From assembly GCA_965226965.1 (NCBI GenBank), contig OZ245715.1:496001-560000 (forward strand): 64,000 nucleotides of DNA. Direction: 5' to 3'. Position numbers and translations under genes: made by a program. Every line of letters begins with the position of its first letter. Position 1 is the first letter of the stretch. A model generated the notes under the pieces. The model saw nothing but the letters and a program-made list of their open reading frames with translations. It ran no database searches and was not told the DNA's origin. This document shows, in pieces, positions 41,241 through 50,997 of this stretch. The DNA is from Endoryza foliicola. GTDB taxonomy: Bacteria; Bacteroidota; Bacteroidia; Chitinophagales; Chitinophagaceae.

Positions 41241-43070
41241 TCAATCTTCTAATTTGTCCCACCAGGTGCGTTTCAGGATCAGAACGATTACCACCAATAT
41301 GGCAAGTGTAATAAAAAGAGGAATATGCATTGATAATACCAGATACATCGGCAGAATGGTCATGCAGAGTTGCCCAACAATGCCAAGTGCAACATTGAAT
41401 AGGTCAAGAAGCATACTCGTATTGGGCTTGAATTGGGGATCTTTGTCTTGAACTTTTTTTAGCACCGGTTTCCAGCAACCCCATGGCTTTACGGTTGTAT
41501 AAAATTTATGAAGCACCGCTTCTTCTGTTGGAGGCGCTGTATAGGTTCCAACAATACTTGCAAAAAGCGAGATAAGGAACAGTACTGGAAAATAATAGAG
41601 AAACTCGATACCGGAGAAAAAACGAGAAAACACAAGCGCTCCAATAGTACCTGTTAGCATTCCTATAAAAAAACCGTTTGCATTGAAGCGCCACCAGTAC
41701 CATTTCAACACATTCGCTGCAATGTATCCACCATACAAGCCGGATACAATCCATTGTATAATACTGTTTACATCTTTCGCGAAAAGTCCAATTAGAATAC
41801 CTAGAGCTACTACTATGATTCCTACTAAATAATTAACAGTGATGATTTTCTTGTCAGACGGATTTTTAGCGAAGTATTTGAGATAAATATCATTTACTAT
41901 ATAGGCCTGTGCTGCATTCAACGTACCGGAAAAAGTACCCATGAATGCACCTAAGAGTCCGGTGAGCACCAAACCTAAAATTCCGGCGGGAAGAAAATTG
42001 TTAATTGCTGCAGGTAGTACTCGTTCAAAATCAACTTGACCATTACCGTCGCTAAGATTCAAAGAATGGTAATACAACAATCCTAATACAGTTAAGCCAA
42101 TTACCATTAAGTAACGAATAGGCAGCAGAACAATTGAAACAAAGCCGGTCATTTTAGAAGCTTCTTTTGGCGATTTTGTGGAGAGAATCTTCTGCATGTC
42201 GTACGTTGGCGGAGGGCCAGCGGCCGCGGCGAAGCTTCCTTTGAACAACATCATCATAAATAGCAAACCGAACAATCCATAACCATCGTCTGCAATTTTT
42301 TTATTGGCTTCTTCAATAATACCCGACCAATTCAAGTTCAAATTCCACCCAAAAAAAGGGTCTTTCCAACCGGAAGGCACCTGAAGTGGTTGGTCTTTTA
42401 AATGCGTCATGGCTATCACTGCAATTGCAATACAACCAATGGTCATAATAGCATACTTAATAACATCACCAATTACAATGCTGTGCATTCCACCTAATAT
42501 CGAATAAAACATCGCAAACAGCGTAAATACAATTCCGTAGAAATGCGCTACATAGTTAGGCGATACATCGAAAGGCACATATCCTTTAACATACTCCCAG
42601 GGAACAACTATTTCAATGAACTTTCCAAGTCCTATAAATCCATAAGCCAGAAAACCCAAACAGCCGATCAAGGCAAAAGCTACAATAATACTATGAGAGC
42701 CTTTCACTCCTTTTCCAACCGAACCGAAGCGAGTTTCCAACCATGCAGCACCGGTATTGGCATTCGAACGACGAAGCCACTTTCCGATGTACATCATATT
42801 ATAGACCTGATTGAATACCGGCCAAAGCCAAGGTATCCAGATACTTTTTAAACCATAAACAAAACAGAGGGCTACCATCCACATCGTACCACTGATATCG
42901 AACATATCAGATGCATCGCTTAAACCAAGCATGTACCATGGAAGCTTTTTACCCCCCATCAGATACGATTCTTTGTTCTGACGGGCTTTTTTACGGAGAA
43001 ACCAACCCAACATCACCATACTAATCAAATAGAATAGTATTATGAGTGTATCGTAGATAGTTAGTTTCAT
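41241..43070 (-). CDS. Sodium:solute symporter (SSS family)
   Basis: The ATG at 43070 (MKLTIYDTLIIL) is used; a longer frame start would add 37 non-membrane residues. The 609-residue protein has about 14 membrane segments and SSS-family features (GWFLRKKARQNKESYLMGGK, then a GGMHSIVIGDVIK segment). It would bring mannan-derived oligosaccharides or sugars into the cytoplasm with sodium. A terminator-like hairpin lies 46 bases upstream of the start, separating it from the SusCD segment. Confidence 0.88.
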   Translation of the reverse strand: MKLTIYDTLIILFYLISMVMLGWFLRKKARQNKESYLMGGKKLPWYMLGLSDASDMFDISGTMWMVALCFVYGLKSIWIPWLWPVFNQVYNMMYIGKWLRRSNANTGAAWLETRFGSVGKGVKGSHSIIVAFALIGCLGFLAYGFIGLGKFIEIVVPWEYVKGYVPFDVSPNYVAHFYGIVFTLFAMFYSILGGMHSIVIGDVIKYAIMTIGCIAIAVIAMTHLKDQPLQVPSGWKDPFFGWNLNLNWSGIIEEANKKIADDGYGLFGLLFMMMLFKGSFAAAAGPPPTYDMQKILSTKSPKEASKMTGFVSIVLLPIRYLMVIGLTVLGLLYYHSLNLSDGNGQVDFERVLPAAINNFLPAGILGLVLTGLLGAFMGTFSGTLNAAQAYIVNDIYLKYFAKNPSDKKIITVNYLVGIIVVALGILIGLFAKDVNSIIQWIVSGLYGGYIAANVLKWYWWRFNANGFFIGMLTGTIGALVFSRFFSGIEFLYYFPVLFLISLFASIVGTYTAPPTEEAVLHKFYTTVKPWGCWKPVLKKVQDKDPQFKPNTSMLLDLFNVALGIVGQLCMTILPMYLVLSMHIPLFITLAILVVIVLILKRTWWDKLED

Positions 43071-43102
43071 TGGAAGGTTTGAAATAGCAGTGCTACAAGA
43101 TA

Positions 43103-43139
43103 CAAAAAAACTAGATGCAGGCTGAAGAATCAGCCTGCA
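43103..43139 (-). terminator. Hairpin with T-run after the SGBP gene
   Basis: On the minus strand tgcaggctga/tcagcctgca form a perfect 10-bp stem with a 4-base loop, followed within six bases by seven T residues. It lies 184 bases beyond the SGBP gene and 46 bases ahead of the symporter gene. Confidence 0.8.
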
Positions 43140-43322
43140 CTTTATGGTTTGACCACTGTTTTGTTTTCTATAACAAACCAACCATTATTGACCCAAAAAA
43201 TCTTAAAGAACTTCTTGCTTTACTGAATAACTTTATGATATGCAGATAAAACTTGTTAATAATTTATGTTTCAAAAGTCAGGTCGCTCCAACAAGAAGTA
43301 ACGCATCCTTTTTAAACAGTTT

Positions 43323-44360
43323 CTATTTTGCGAACATGATATTGTCAAAGTAAACAGTCTTACCATCCTCAAAAATTTGGAAGGTTACATTGTTTACAGA
43401 TGTAACACCAGGATAGTTCGTAACCAAATCAAATTTGAAATAGGTCCATTTGTTAGCAGGAATTGTAATTACTTTTTGATTTCCCCAGTTGATCCAGAAT
43501 TGGAAGTTCTTATCAACATCTGCACCTTTTGCCCAGAATGAAAATGTTTTATAGCCTGTAATATCAATACTACCACCATTGCCTAATTGCATACCGCCCC
43601 AAGAACCTGTTGCATCATACGCCGCTTTCATAGCACTGGTACCGGTAATTTTATCATCAGTAGAAGCGGCATAATTTCCGCCCCAGCCCCAGTTCTCAAA
43701 TCCATTGTCGAGTTGATCACTAAATACGGTTTTTGCAGCATTTACATTTACAAATTCCATATCTGTTACACGTTCACCCGATGCGTTGGTTACTTTTAAC
43801 TTCCCTCTTGAAAGAGTGGTTAAAGGCATCTTTAATACCAATTGCTTTCTGGATTTTGAAACAATGGTACACGCAATGCTCGTACCATCAAAAACCACTG
43901 CCGTTACATCGTCCAGGTTGTTACCGGTTAAGGTAACTGTTGAGTTGGACTGAAAATCAGTAGGGAAAGCTGTTGTGATATTGGGTAAGGCAATTACAGA
44001 AAATGGAACAGTTAAGGTTTTTCCGGCGGCATTGGTGAAGATTACATTTTGAGGTCCGCCAAAAGCAGTATCCGGCACTCTAAAAATCAATGCTGAATCA
44101 GTATTTAGAGTTGGTATGAAAGAAGCCGGCACATTGTTCTTATCAAACACAATGCTTCTAATTTGTCCAATGCCTTTTCCATTCAGGGTCACAACTTGAC
44201 CTCCGGCAGCAGAACCCGGGTCTATTGTTCCTGATGACATATTACCAACACTTACATCAGGACTACCATCGCCGTCTTTTTTACACGAAACGAAGGTAAA
44301 AACGGCAAGTACTGATAAAATAAATAGAGGCTGTACGAGCTTTATAAGTATTTTTTTCAT
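43323..44360 (-). CDS. Surface glycan-binding lipoprotein with IPT domains
   Basis: The start at 44360 (MKKILIKLVQ) is used; a longer frame adds nine residues. The 345-residue lipoprotein (lipobox FVSC, Cys26, then KKDG) has two IPT/TIG-like domains (about 38-120 and 120-200) and a C-terminal CBM-like domain with WGWGGNYAAS and MQLGNGGSIDITGYKTFSFWAKG segments. This is the layout of SGBP-type proteins next to SusD that bind polysaccharide on the cell surface. It follows SusD by 31 bases in the same operon. Confidence 0.82.
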   Translation of the reverse strand: MKKILIKLVQPLFILSVLAVFTFVSCKKDGDGSPDVSVGNMSSGTIDPGSAAGGQVVTLNGKGIGQIRSIVFDKNNVPASFIPTLNTDSALIFRVPDTAFGGPQNVIFTNAAGKTLTVPFSVIALPNITTAFPTDFQSNSTVTLTGNNLDDVTAVVFDGTSIACTIVSKSRKQLVLKMPLTTLSRGKLKVTNASGERVTDMEFVNVNAAKTVFSDQLDNGFENWGWGGNYAASTDDKITGTSAMKAAYDATGSWGGMQLGNGGSIDITGYKTFSFWAKGADVDKNFQFWINWGNQKVITIPANKWTYFKFDLVTNYPGVTSVNNVTFQIFEDGKTVYFDNIMFAK

Positions 44361-44391
44361 GTTATTTTTTTTCAATGATAACAGCAATCAA

Positions 44392-45960
44392 TTAATAGTA
44401 AGGAATAGCAGGTTTTGCTAATTCCGGATCTTGTAAAACTTCCCCGGCCGGAATGGGCAAGTGCATGTAATTCTCAGTGAAGGTTACGTAGTTGGGGAAA
44501 TCAGCCGTTCCTCTATTCTGAGCTTCGATAATTTGTTTGGCTTTCGCAAATCCTTGGCGTTGAATATCAAACCAATAATCTCCCTCAAAAGCAAATTCTA
44601 CGCGACGTTCGTGCATAATATCGTCTAGTGTAATGGATGTTTTTGGAGCTAACATCGCTCTTTGTCTTACTTTATTGAAAGCAGACAAAGCCGCTGCATC
44701 TGATGTTGAAGCATTGGTACCTAAAACGGCTTCTGCATAAATCAACAAAACATCGGCGTAGCGAAGCATCATGGTGTTTATACCCGTATTCATACCAAGC
44801 ACAGTTTCGCCGCCATAAGCACTTCCAGGTCCTACTACATATTTTGCGATATTAGCTCGAACAGAGTTTTTCTGTCCACCATCCCCTACTGCTTGAAGGG
44901 TGTCATACTTGTAACCATTCGCCATAAAGGCATTGTATACTGCATTACCATTTTTCGGTTTCCATTCAGGCTTGCTCCAACCGTGTTCCATCATTGAGCC
45001 CTTTCTTCTGATATCTCCCGACTCGTAAGCGGCGATCATATCTCTTGAAGGGGTATACAATTCCCACATACTAGCTTCTGCTGTTTGCAGGTTTGCGGGT
45101 CCACGATCCGGATTCTTTTGATTGCCCGAGCCCCAAGGATTTCCCGTTAACTGATGTTGGATAGAAAAAAGCGCCTCTTTGTTGTTGTTGTTTGCACTTG
45201 AGTTGAACATGCCTCCATAGTCGGTCATCAAATCATATTTACCCGAGTTTATTACTTCCAATGCTTTTGATTTAGCACTGTCGTAGTCTTTACGGTACAA
45301 ATAAATTTTAGCCATCATCCCCTTTGCGGCATATTTAGTAACGCGACCAGGAATATCAGACTCAGGTAATCCGGCTTCCGCCATTCTAAGTTCATTCAAA
45401 GCAAATTGCAGTACATCTTTTTTGATGTAACGCGGAATATTGAAATTGCCCGACAAGATGGTTCCACCTGGATTGTTTACAATTGGAGCATCGCCCCAAA
45501 TGCGAGCAATATAGAAATACACAGTTCCTTTGAAGAAATGACATTCTGCAATAGCTGGGTCCAAAAAGCTAGCGTCACCACCTTTTGCTTTTTTCAATTC
45601 CAAGGCATTCATGTATTCGCTGGTCCAGCCACCAATTTTATAAAACACTTTCCAAGCGTCAGCAATTCTTACTGAGGTTGAAGCAAAAGAGAAATTGATG
45701 AAGGGGGGATCGTCGCCACCACCGGTGTATTCATTTCCGGCCATTACATCGCCAATGGCATCCATGGCGCGGTTTTCATAGCCACTCCAAGGAAGTCCAT
45801 ACAAAGTACTGGTTAAGCCACGAACTTCTGCGGCTGTATTGTAATAGTTATCGAGCGTAGTGCTGTCTAAAGCTGGCTTATCGAGAAAAGACTTGCTACA
45901 GGAAAACAGACTAACTGTTATTGCACTGATTGCTGCAGCTCTTTTAAACATTGAATTCAT
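44392..45960 (-). CDS. SusD/RagB nutrient-binding lipoprotein
   Basis: A 522-residue SusD-family lipoprotein with lipobox SLFSC (Cys21), TPR-like helical body, and the usual NYYNTAAEVRGL segment near the N-terminus and MLRYADVLLIYAEA in the C-terminal half. It forms the lid on the SusC channel and captures oligosaccharides. It follows SusC by 25 bases. Because of the neighbours, the ligand is likely a beta-mannan oligosaccharide, but this is inferred. Confidence 0.95.
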   Translation of the reverse strand: MNSMFKRAAAISAITVSLFSCSKSFLDKPALDSTTLDNYYNTAAEVRGLTSTLYGLPWSGYENRAMDAIGDVMAGNEYTGGGDDPPFINFSFASTSVRIADAWKVFYKIGGWTSEYMNALELKKAKGGDASFLDPAIAECHFFKGTVYFYIARIWGDAPIVNNPGGTILSGNFNIPRYIKKDVLQFALNELRMAEAGLPESDIPGRVTKYAAKGMMAKIYLYRKDYDSAKSKALEVINSGKYDLMTDYGGMFNSSANNNNKEALFSIQHQLTGNPWGSGNQKNPDRGPANLQTAEASMWELYTPSRDMIAAYESGDIRRKGSMMEHGWSKPEWKPKNGNAVYNAFMANGYKYDTLQAVGDGGQKNSVRANIAKYVVGPGSAYGGETVLGMNTGINTMMLRYADVLLIYAEAVLGTNASTSDAAALSAFNKVRQRAMLAPKTSITLDDIMHERRVEFAFEGDYWFDIQRQGFAKAKQIIEAQNRGTADFPNYVTFTENYMHLPIPAGEVLQDPELAKPAIPYY

Positions 45961-45985
45961 ATTAATCAGTTTAATCGTTAGTAGT

Positions 45986-48900
45986 TTATAATTCTAGATT
46001 GATTCCCATGGTGAAAGAACGTGGGTTAGGATAGTGACCCGCATCTACGTTCATCAATCGAATGTTGTTGTTGAACACACCCACTTCAGGATCGTACCCA
46101 CTGTACTTGGTAAATGTTTTCAAGTTCTGAACGGTTACGTATACACGTGCACTGCTAATTTTTGCCTTTGCCAAATATTTAGCAGGAATACGATATCCCA
46201 ACGATACGTTCTGAATACGGATATACGATCCATCTTCAACATATCTGTCAGACATGTAAACGTTGTTTACGTTGGTATTGGTAAAGCGGGGCAATGATCC
46301 ATTTGTGTTGTTATCAGTATATCGATCAGACACCGATTTCAACTGATTGTAGAAAGGATTGTCCATTTTCTCCAATTGCCAACGGAGGAAGTTGAAAATT
46401 TTCGCACCATAGCTTCCTTGCAAGAAGAAAGAGAAATCGAATTCTTTGTATTGGAAGGTGTTGGTAATACCATAAGTAAACTTAGGTAATGGGCTTCCAA
46501 TGAAAGTGATGTCGTTTTCATCAATCACTCCATCGGGCTTACCATTCGGGCCACCTACATCCTTGAAGCGAACATCACCCAACCACGTATGCGTTTGATC
46601 AACCGGATATCCAAATTGAGGCAAGCTATTGTTCAAGTCGGCTTGACTTCTAAACAAACCATCAGTCTTCAGTCCAAAGAATGAACCTACTGCATAACCG
46701 GGAACGGTGCGTGTGATCAAATAGTTGTCGTAATAAACACGCCCGTAAAGCGCCGCCAAATCACCGGCTACTTTTTCCAATTTGTTCGTGAATTGAGAAT
46801 AGATAATATTGGTTTTCCAAGTAAAGTTCTTTTTCTTAATGTTATTAGTATTGATGGTAACATCAAAACCTGTATTAGACATTCTGCCCGAGTTGATAAC
46901 CGGACCTTTCAAGTCGTCCCACTGATCACCTACTCCAATTAAGCGTGGACCCGTACCAATCAACAACATTTGTGTGGTTGTTTTCTTGTAGACGTCAAAA
47001 CTCAGGTCAACAATACCATTGAAGAAGGTTGCGTCGATACCGGCGTTCTTTGTTTCAACAGACTCCCAAGTCAAGTTTGGATTGGCTACGCCATAGAGGT
47101 AGTTTGAAGTACCGAAACCAACTGGGCCGGGCCAGAATGAAACAACCGAAGTATACGGCGGATTGGGAGCACCATTAGGCATGTTTGAATTACCTACCAC
47201 ACCATAACCAACACGAACTTTCATAAAGCCAACGTATTTCTTCATGGCTTCCGCAAATTTTTCATTGCTTACTGTCCAAGCAACGCTGGCTCCGGGGAAG
47301 TTGCCCCATTTATTTTTTCCGAAGAAACGAGACGAACCGTCTCTACGAACACTTACATTTAGCGCATATCTATTATCGTAAGTATAGGTACCACGAGCGA
47401 AATAGGATTCTAGACTTCCGTCATTTTTTCCTCCGCCTAATTCCCAAGTGGTGCGGTCGCTACTGCCTGTATTGAGATCGAGGATATTGTTTTGAAGATC
47501 TACTTTTTTGCCATTCAGGCTTTCCCAGTAATTGTACTGTGCCTCATGTCCGAGTGTACCCGATACCGCATGCTTTCCAATATTCTTATAATAGTTCAAG
47601 AAGTTTCGAATAGCGTAATAATAGCCATTGCCTCTGTAATCGAACAATTGACTTCTCAAACTAGTGTTTCCAAAGTTTGCTGATTTTTGACTTGCAAGGT
47701 TATTATAGTTGCTGATAGAATAAGCAAACTCATTTCTCAAAGTGAGTCCTTTCAAGAATTCAATTTCTGCATAGATATTACCGAAAAAGTTGGTACTGGT
47801 ACTTTGGTTGCCACGATAATAACTACGCGCAATGGGGTTGTCTTGGCTGTATTGGAAACCACCAACGGTTTGTCCACCGCCTCCCCAAGATCCATCCAAA
47901 TTCTTTACGGGGATCAATGGGCTTTGAACAGCTCCCCACCAAATCGTACCCTCTGCAGCATCAGCCAAGGTTACATTCTGAATGCTTCGAGAAGCATTTG
48001 AGCTCATTCCAATTTTCAAATAGTTTTTGATTTGGTGATCGAGGCTGAAACGTGTTGAATAACGTTTGAAATCAGATCCAATCAAAATACCTTTTTGGGT
48101 AAAGTAGTTGGCAGAGATATAATAATTGGTTTTGTCTTTACCACCTGAGAAACTCAATTGATGGCTTTGAACAGTACCTGTGCGGAACATCGCATCCTGC
48201 CAATCAGTACCAGGACCCAATTTAGAAGGATCAGCAAGTTCAGCACTCGGGGTAAAGCCAATGATGGGCGCTACTTCATTTTGATATTTCGCAAATTCAC
48301 GAAGGTTCATCAAGTCTAACTTCTTTTGAACTTGTTGATTACCTACATACATTTCGTAGTTTACTTTTCCTTCGCCAGACTTACCTTTTTTTGTTGTAAT
48401 CAAGATAACGCCGTTTGCGGCTTGTGATCCGTAGATCGCTTGGGCAGAAGCATCTTTTAAGATATCGATCGACTCAATATCATTTGGGTTTAAAGTAGCA
48501 AGAAAGCTGTTTCCGGTTTGACCATCGGAACCACCCAACCCGGCATAACCGGCGCTGCTTTTAGTATTAGAGTTGAAGATAACTCCGTCTACCACAATCA
48601 AGGGGTCGTTAGAGTTAATGGTAGTAACCCCGCGCACGCGCAAGGAAACACCACCGCCCGGTTGACCACTGTTATTGATTACGGTAACACCGGCCACTTT
48701 ACCTTGAATGGCTTGGTCGATACCGGCAACAGGAAGGTCCTTCAAGTCTTTTCCTTTTACGGAAGAAATCGCAGAACTCACATCTGCTCTCTTCGTTTGT
48801 CCGTAACCAATAACCACCACGTCGTTCAAACGTGTTTCAGCAACATCGAGTGTTACAAGAACATTGGTTAAGCCTACAATGGAAACATCTTTGGGTTTAG

Positions 48901-49147
48901 CACCAACATAACTCACTACCAGAGTAGTGGCATTTGCGGGAACGTTGATTTTAAAGGCCCCGTTATTATCAGTTACCACCCCTGTTTTACCATTTTTTAC
49001 TTTGATATTGGCGTTTGCCAAGGGAGCTCCTGTTTGATCGGAAACCACACCGGATACGGTTTTGGTTTGCGCCCAGAGCGTGAGGGAAAGCAGTACACCC
49101 ACAATTAGTAAAGTGGATGCACGAAGCAGTGTTCGCGTTTTCTTCAT
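45986..49147 (-). CDS. SusC/RagA TonB-linked outer membrane protein
   Basis: A 1053-residue SusC-family protein. Signal peptide about 1-26, CarboxypepD_reg-like domain (about 30-110), TonB box and plug (about 115-235, VVVIGYGQTKRADVSSAISSV), then a 22-strand barrel with the usual FTKYSGYDPEVGVF and final strand at the C-terminus. It imports large oligosaccharides with energy from TonB. It is the first gene of the leftward mannan operon, diverging from an AraC-type regulator across 218 bases that should hold the operon promoter. Confidence 0.96.
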   Translation of the reverse strand: MKKTRTLLRASTLLIVGVLLSLTLWAQTKTVSGVVSDQTGAPLANANIKVKNGKTGVVTDNNGAFKINVPANATTLVVSYVGAKPKDVSIVGLTNVLVTLDVAETRLNDVVVIGYGQTKRADVSSAISSVKGKDLKDLPVAGIDQAIQGKVAGVTVINNSGQPGGGVSLRVRGVTTINSNDPLIVVDGVIFNSNTKSSAGYAGLGGSDGQTGNSFLATLNPNDIESIDILKDASAQAIYGSQAANGVILITTKKGKSGEGKVNYEMYVGNQQVQKKLDLMNLREFAKYQNEVAPIIGFTPSAELADPSKLGPGTDWQDAMFRTGTVQSHQLSFSGGKDKTNYYISANYFTQKGILIGSDFKRYSTRFSLDHQIKNYLKIGMSSNASRSIQNVTLADAAEGTIWWGAVQSPLIPVKNLDGSWGGGGQTVGGFQYSQDNPIARSYYRGNQSTSTNFFGNIYAEIEFLKGLTLRNEFAYSISNYNNLASQKSANFGNTSLRSQLFDYRGNGYYYAIRNFLNYYKNIGKHAVSGTLGHEAQYNYWESLNGKKVDLQNNILDLNTGSSDRTTWELGGGKNDGSLESYFARGTYTYDNRYALNVSVRRDGSSRFFGKNKWGNFPGASVAWTVSNEKFAEAMKKYVGFMKVRVGYGVVGNSNMPNGAPNPPYTSVVSFWPGPVGFGTSNYLYGVANPNLTWESVETKNAGIDATFFNGIVDLSFDVYKKTTTQMLLIGTGPRLIGVGDQWDDLKGPVINSGRMSNTGFDVTINTNNIKKKNFTWKTNIIYSQFTNKLEKVAGDLAALYGRVYYDNYLITRTVPGYAVGSFFGLKTDGLFRSQADLNNSLPQFGYPVDQTHTWLGDVRFKDVGGPNGKPDGVIDENDITFIGSPLPKFTYGITNTFQYKEFDFSFFLQGSYGAKIFNFLRWQLEKMDNPFYNQLKSVSDRYTDNNTNGSLPRFTNTNVNNVYMSDRYVEDGSYIRIQNVSLGYRIPAKYLAKAKISSARVYVTVQNLKTFTKYSGYDPEVGVFNNNIRLMNVDAGHYPNPRSFTMGINLEL

Positions 49148-49365
49148 ACAGCAAGTATAATTTGAAGTAAAACTAGCTTAGAATCTAAATTGAATTATAA
49201 TACTATTTTATCCTTATTTTATACTTCAAGCACTTGATATATCGCAAACATCCTTAAAAGGTCTTTCAGTAAGGGGCTATAAAGCTTAAAATTCTTTAGA
49301 TTTATATTAATTAATAATATTATTTTAGCCTATACATAGTACCATAATCATCAATTTTCAATAGT

Positions 49366-50244
49366 ATGCAAGCAAACATCCTCCGGGAAATTACTCCGTT
49401 AACCAGCAGCGATTGCTTCACTATTTTTACTAGAACCAAGAAGGAGTTTGATTTTCCGCTTCATTCCCATGAAGAATTGGAGCTAAATTTCATCGACAAC
49501 GCCAAGGGTGCTAAAAGGATCATTGGCGATCATATTGCGGAAATTGATGAACTAGAACTGGTATTGGTGGGATCAAATTTGCCCCATGTTTGGCAAACGC
49601 ATAAATGCAAAAGTGAAGAGATAAGAGAGATTACCATTCAATTTCACAAAGACTTACTTGATGAAAAGTTTTTGAGAAGAAATCAAATGAGTTTGATTCG
49701 TAAAATGTTCGAGCTTTCTTCAAAAGGCATTTTGTTTTCAAAAGAAACTATTGAGCAAGTAAAACCAAAATTGAAAATACTGAGCCAAAAGCAAGGCTTC
49801 GATTCTGTGTTAGAGCTGCTTTCCATTCTGCATGAACTTTCGGTTTCTAGAAACATGCTTACCCTGAGCAATCACTCTTACAGTGGTCCGGAGCATTCTT
49901 ATAACAGTAGGCGTATAGAAAGAGTTATTGAACACATGAATCAACACTTTTCTCGTAATATAAGCTTGGAAGAATGTGCTGCACTGGTAAACATGACTCC
50001 GGTTGCATTCAGCAGATTTTACCGAAAGAGAACGGGCAATTCTTATATTAATGCCTTGTTGGAACTGAGGTTAGGGCATGCCAGCAGGCAACTCATTGAT
50101 ACTACCCATTCAATAGCTGAAATAGCCTATAACTGCGGTTTCAATAACATCTCTAACTTCAATCGCATTTTTAAAAAGAAGAAAAATTGTACTCCAAAAG
50201 AGTTCCGAGAAAACTATAATTACGGAAACCGCATTTTTGTATAA
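49366..50244 (+). CDS. AraC family transcriptional regulator
   Basis: A 292-residue regulator with an N-terminal cupin-like ligand domain (FDFPLHSHEELEL, about 25-45) and a C-terminal double helix-turn-helix (about 185-285: SLEECAALVNMTPVAFSRFYR and SIAEIAYNCGFNNISNFNRIFKK). It is divergent from susC, the usual place for a PUL activator. The inducer is unknown but probably a mannan breakdown product. Its stop codon is one base from that of the half-size MFS gene. Confidence 0.93.
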   Translation: MQANILREITPLTSSDCFTIFTRTKKEFDFPLHSHEELELNFIDNAKGAKRIIGDHIAEIDELELVLVGSNLPHVWQTHKCKSEEIREITIQFHKDLLDEKFLRRNQMSLIRKMFELSSKGILFSKETIEQVKPKLKILSQKQGFDSVLELLSILHELSVSRNMLTLSNHSYSGPEHSYNSRRIERVIEHMNQHFSRNISLEECAALVNMTPVAFSRFYRKRTGNSYINALLELRLGHASRQLIDTTHSIAEIAYNCGFNNISNFNRIFKKKKNCTPKEFRENYNYGNRIFV

Positions 50245-50245
50245 A

Positions 50246-50848
50246 CTAGGCGGCCTTCAATTGCACCGGATCATCGACTACCACAACCGCCTTCCTTTGA
50301 TGCAAAATTCTTGCTTGCACAATCGTTGCAGCAATTTGGATCACTCCCATTATCACAAACAACGCATTAAAACTGAAATAGTAAGCCACCATGCCGCCAA
50401 TGGCAATGCCCAATCCGCCAATTAAATGCGTATGCCCATTGGCAAGACCCCATAAGAAAGTATCTTCTGTATCGTCCATATCACTTGCAAACAAGCTATC
50501 CCAAGTAGGCGTACTGAACGCTTCCGCAACACCAAGTCCAATTTGAACAAATAACAATTGTATGGGATGATGAACGAAAATATAAGCAAAGGTCAGAAGC
50601 GCATTTAGCGCATACCCTCCAATCATAAATTGAGCTTTGTAGGGCGATTCTCGAAGTGTTTTACCCACTACAATATAAAGAACCCCGGTAACAATGGAGT
50701 AAGCGGCCCATGCCCAGGTGAAATCTAGAAGATCGCCCCCAATTTTTTCGGTGTATACGGCAAACATAGGCCCTAAAAGGGCTTCTCCAAGGTTCCATAA
50801 ACACGAGGCCAATAAAAGAATTCTGGCCGATTTCGACAAACGATTCAT
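50246..50848 (-). CDS. Half-size MFS-like membrane protein
   Basis: A 200-residue protein with six membrane segments, about half of a usual MFS transporter, and with a natural stop followed by gene-free DNA. Its N-terminal pattern (LWNLGEALLGPMFAVY) and the GGLGIAIGG segment resemble MFS transporters. It may act as a dimer, or be a pared-down family known from Bacteroidota; I see no frameshifted second half downstream. Substrate unknown. Confidence 0.72.
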   Translation of the reverse strand: MNRLSKSARILLLASCLWNLGEALLGPMFAVYTEKIGGDLLDFTWAWAAYSIVTGVLYIVVGKTLRESPYKAQFMIGGYALNALLTFAYIFVHHPIQLLFVQIGLGVAEAFSTPTWDSLFASDMDDTEDTFLWGLANGHTHLIGGLGIAIGGMVAYYFSFNALFVIMGVIQIAATIVQARILHQRKAVVVVDDPVQLKAA

Positions 50849-50950
50849 GGTGGTAGGTTTAGGTGCAATTCTTTGACTTGAAAAGAGGTGAAAAGTTTGT
50901 TCTTACCCCAAAGTCTTTTTTATTTACAGCTAAACAACTGAACACCAACG

Positions 50951-50976
50951 AAAAAGCCCCTGCTAGGCAGGGGCTT
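50951..50976 (-). terminator. Terminator of the DUF6770-like gene
   Basis: On the minus strand aagcccctgc/gcaggggctt form a perfect 10-bp stem with a 3-base loop, followed by five T residues. It lies just downstream of the stop at 50998. Confidence 0.9.
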
Positions 50977-50997
50977 CCGAATTAGGTATCGTGCTTA

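Noticed and set aside
43103..43139. Riboswitch ahead of the symporter gene
   Set aside because: The single perfect stem followed by a T-run fits a terminator, and no conserved aptamer structure is recognised.
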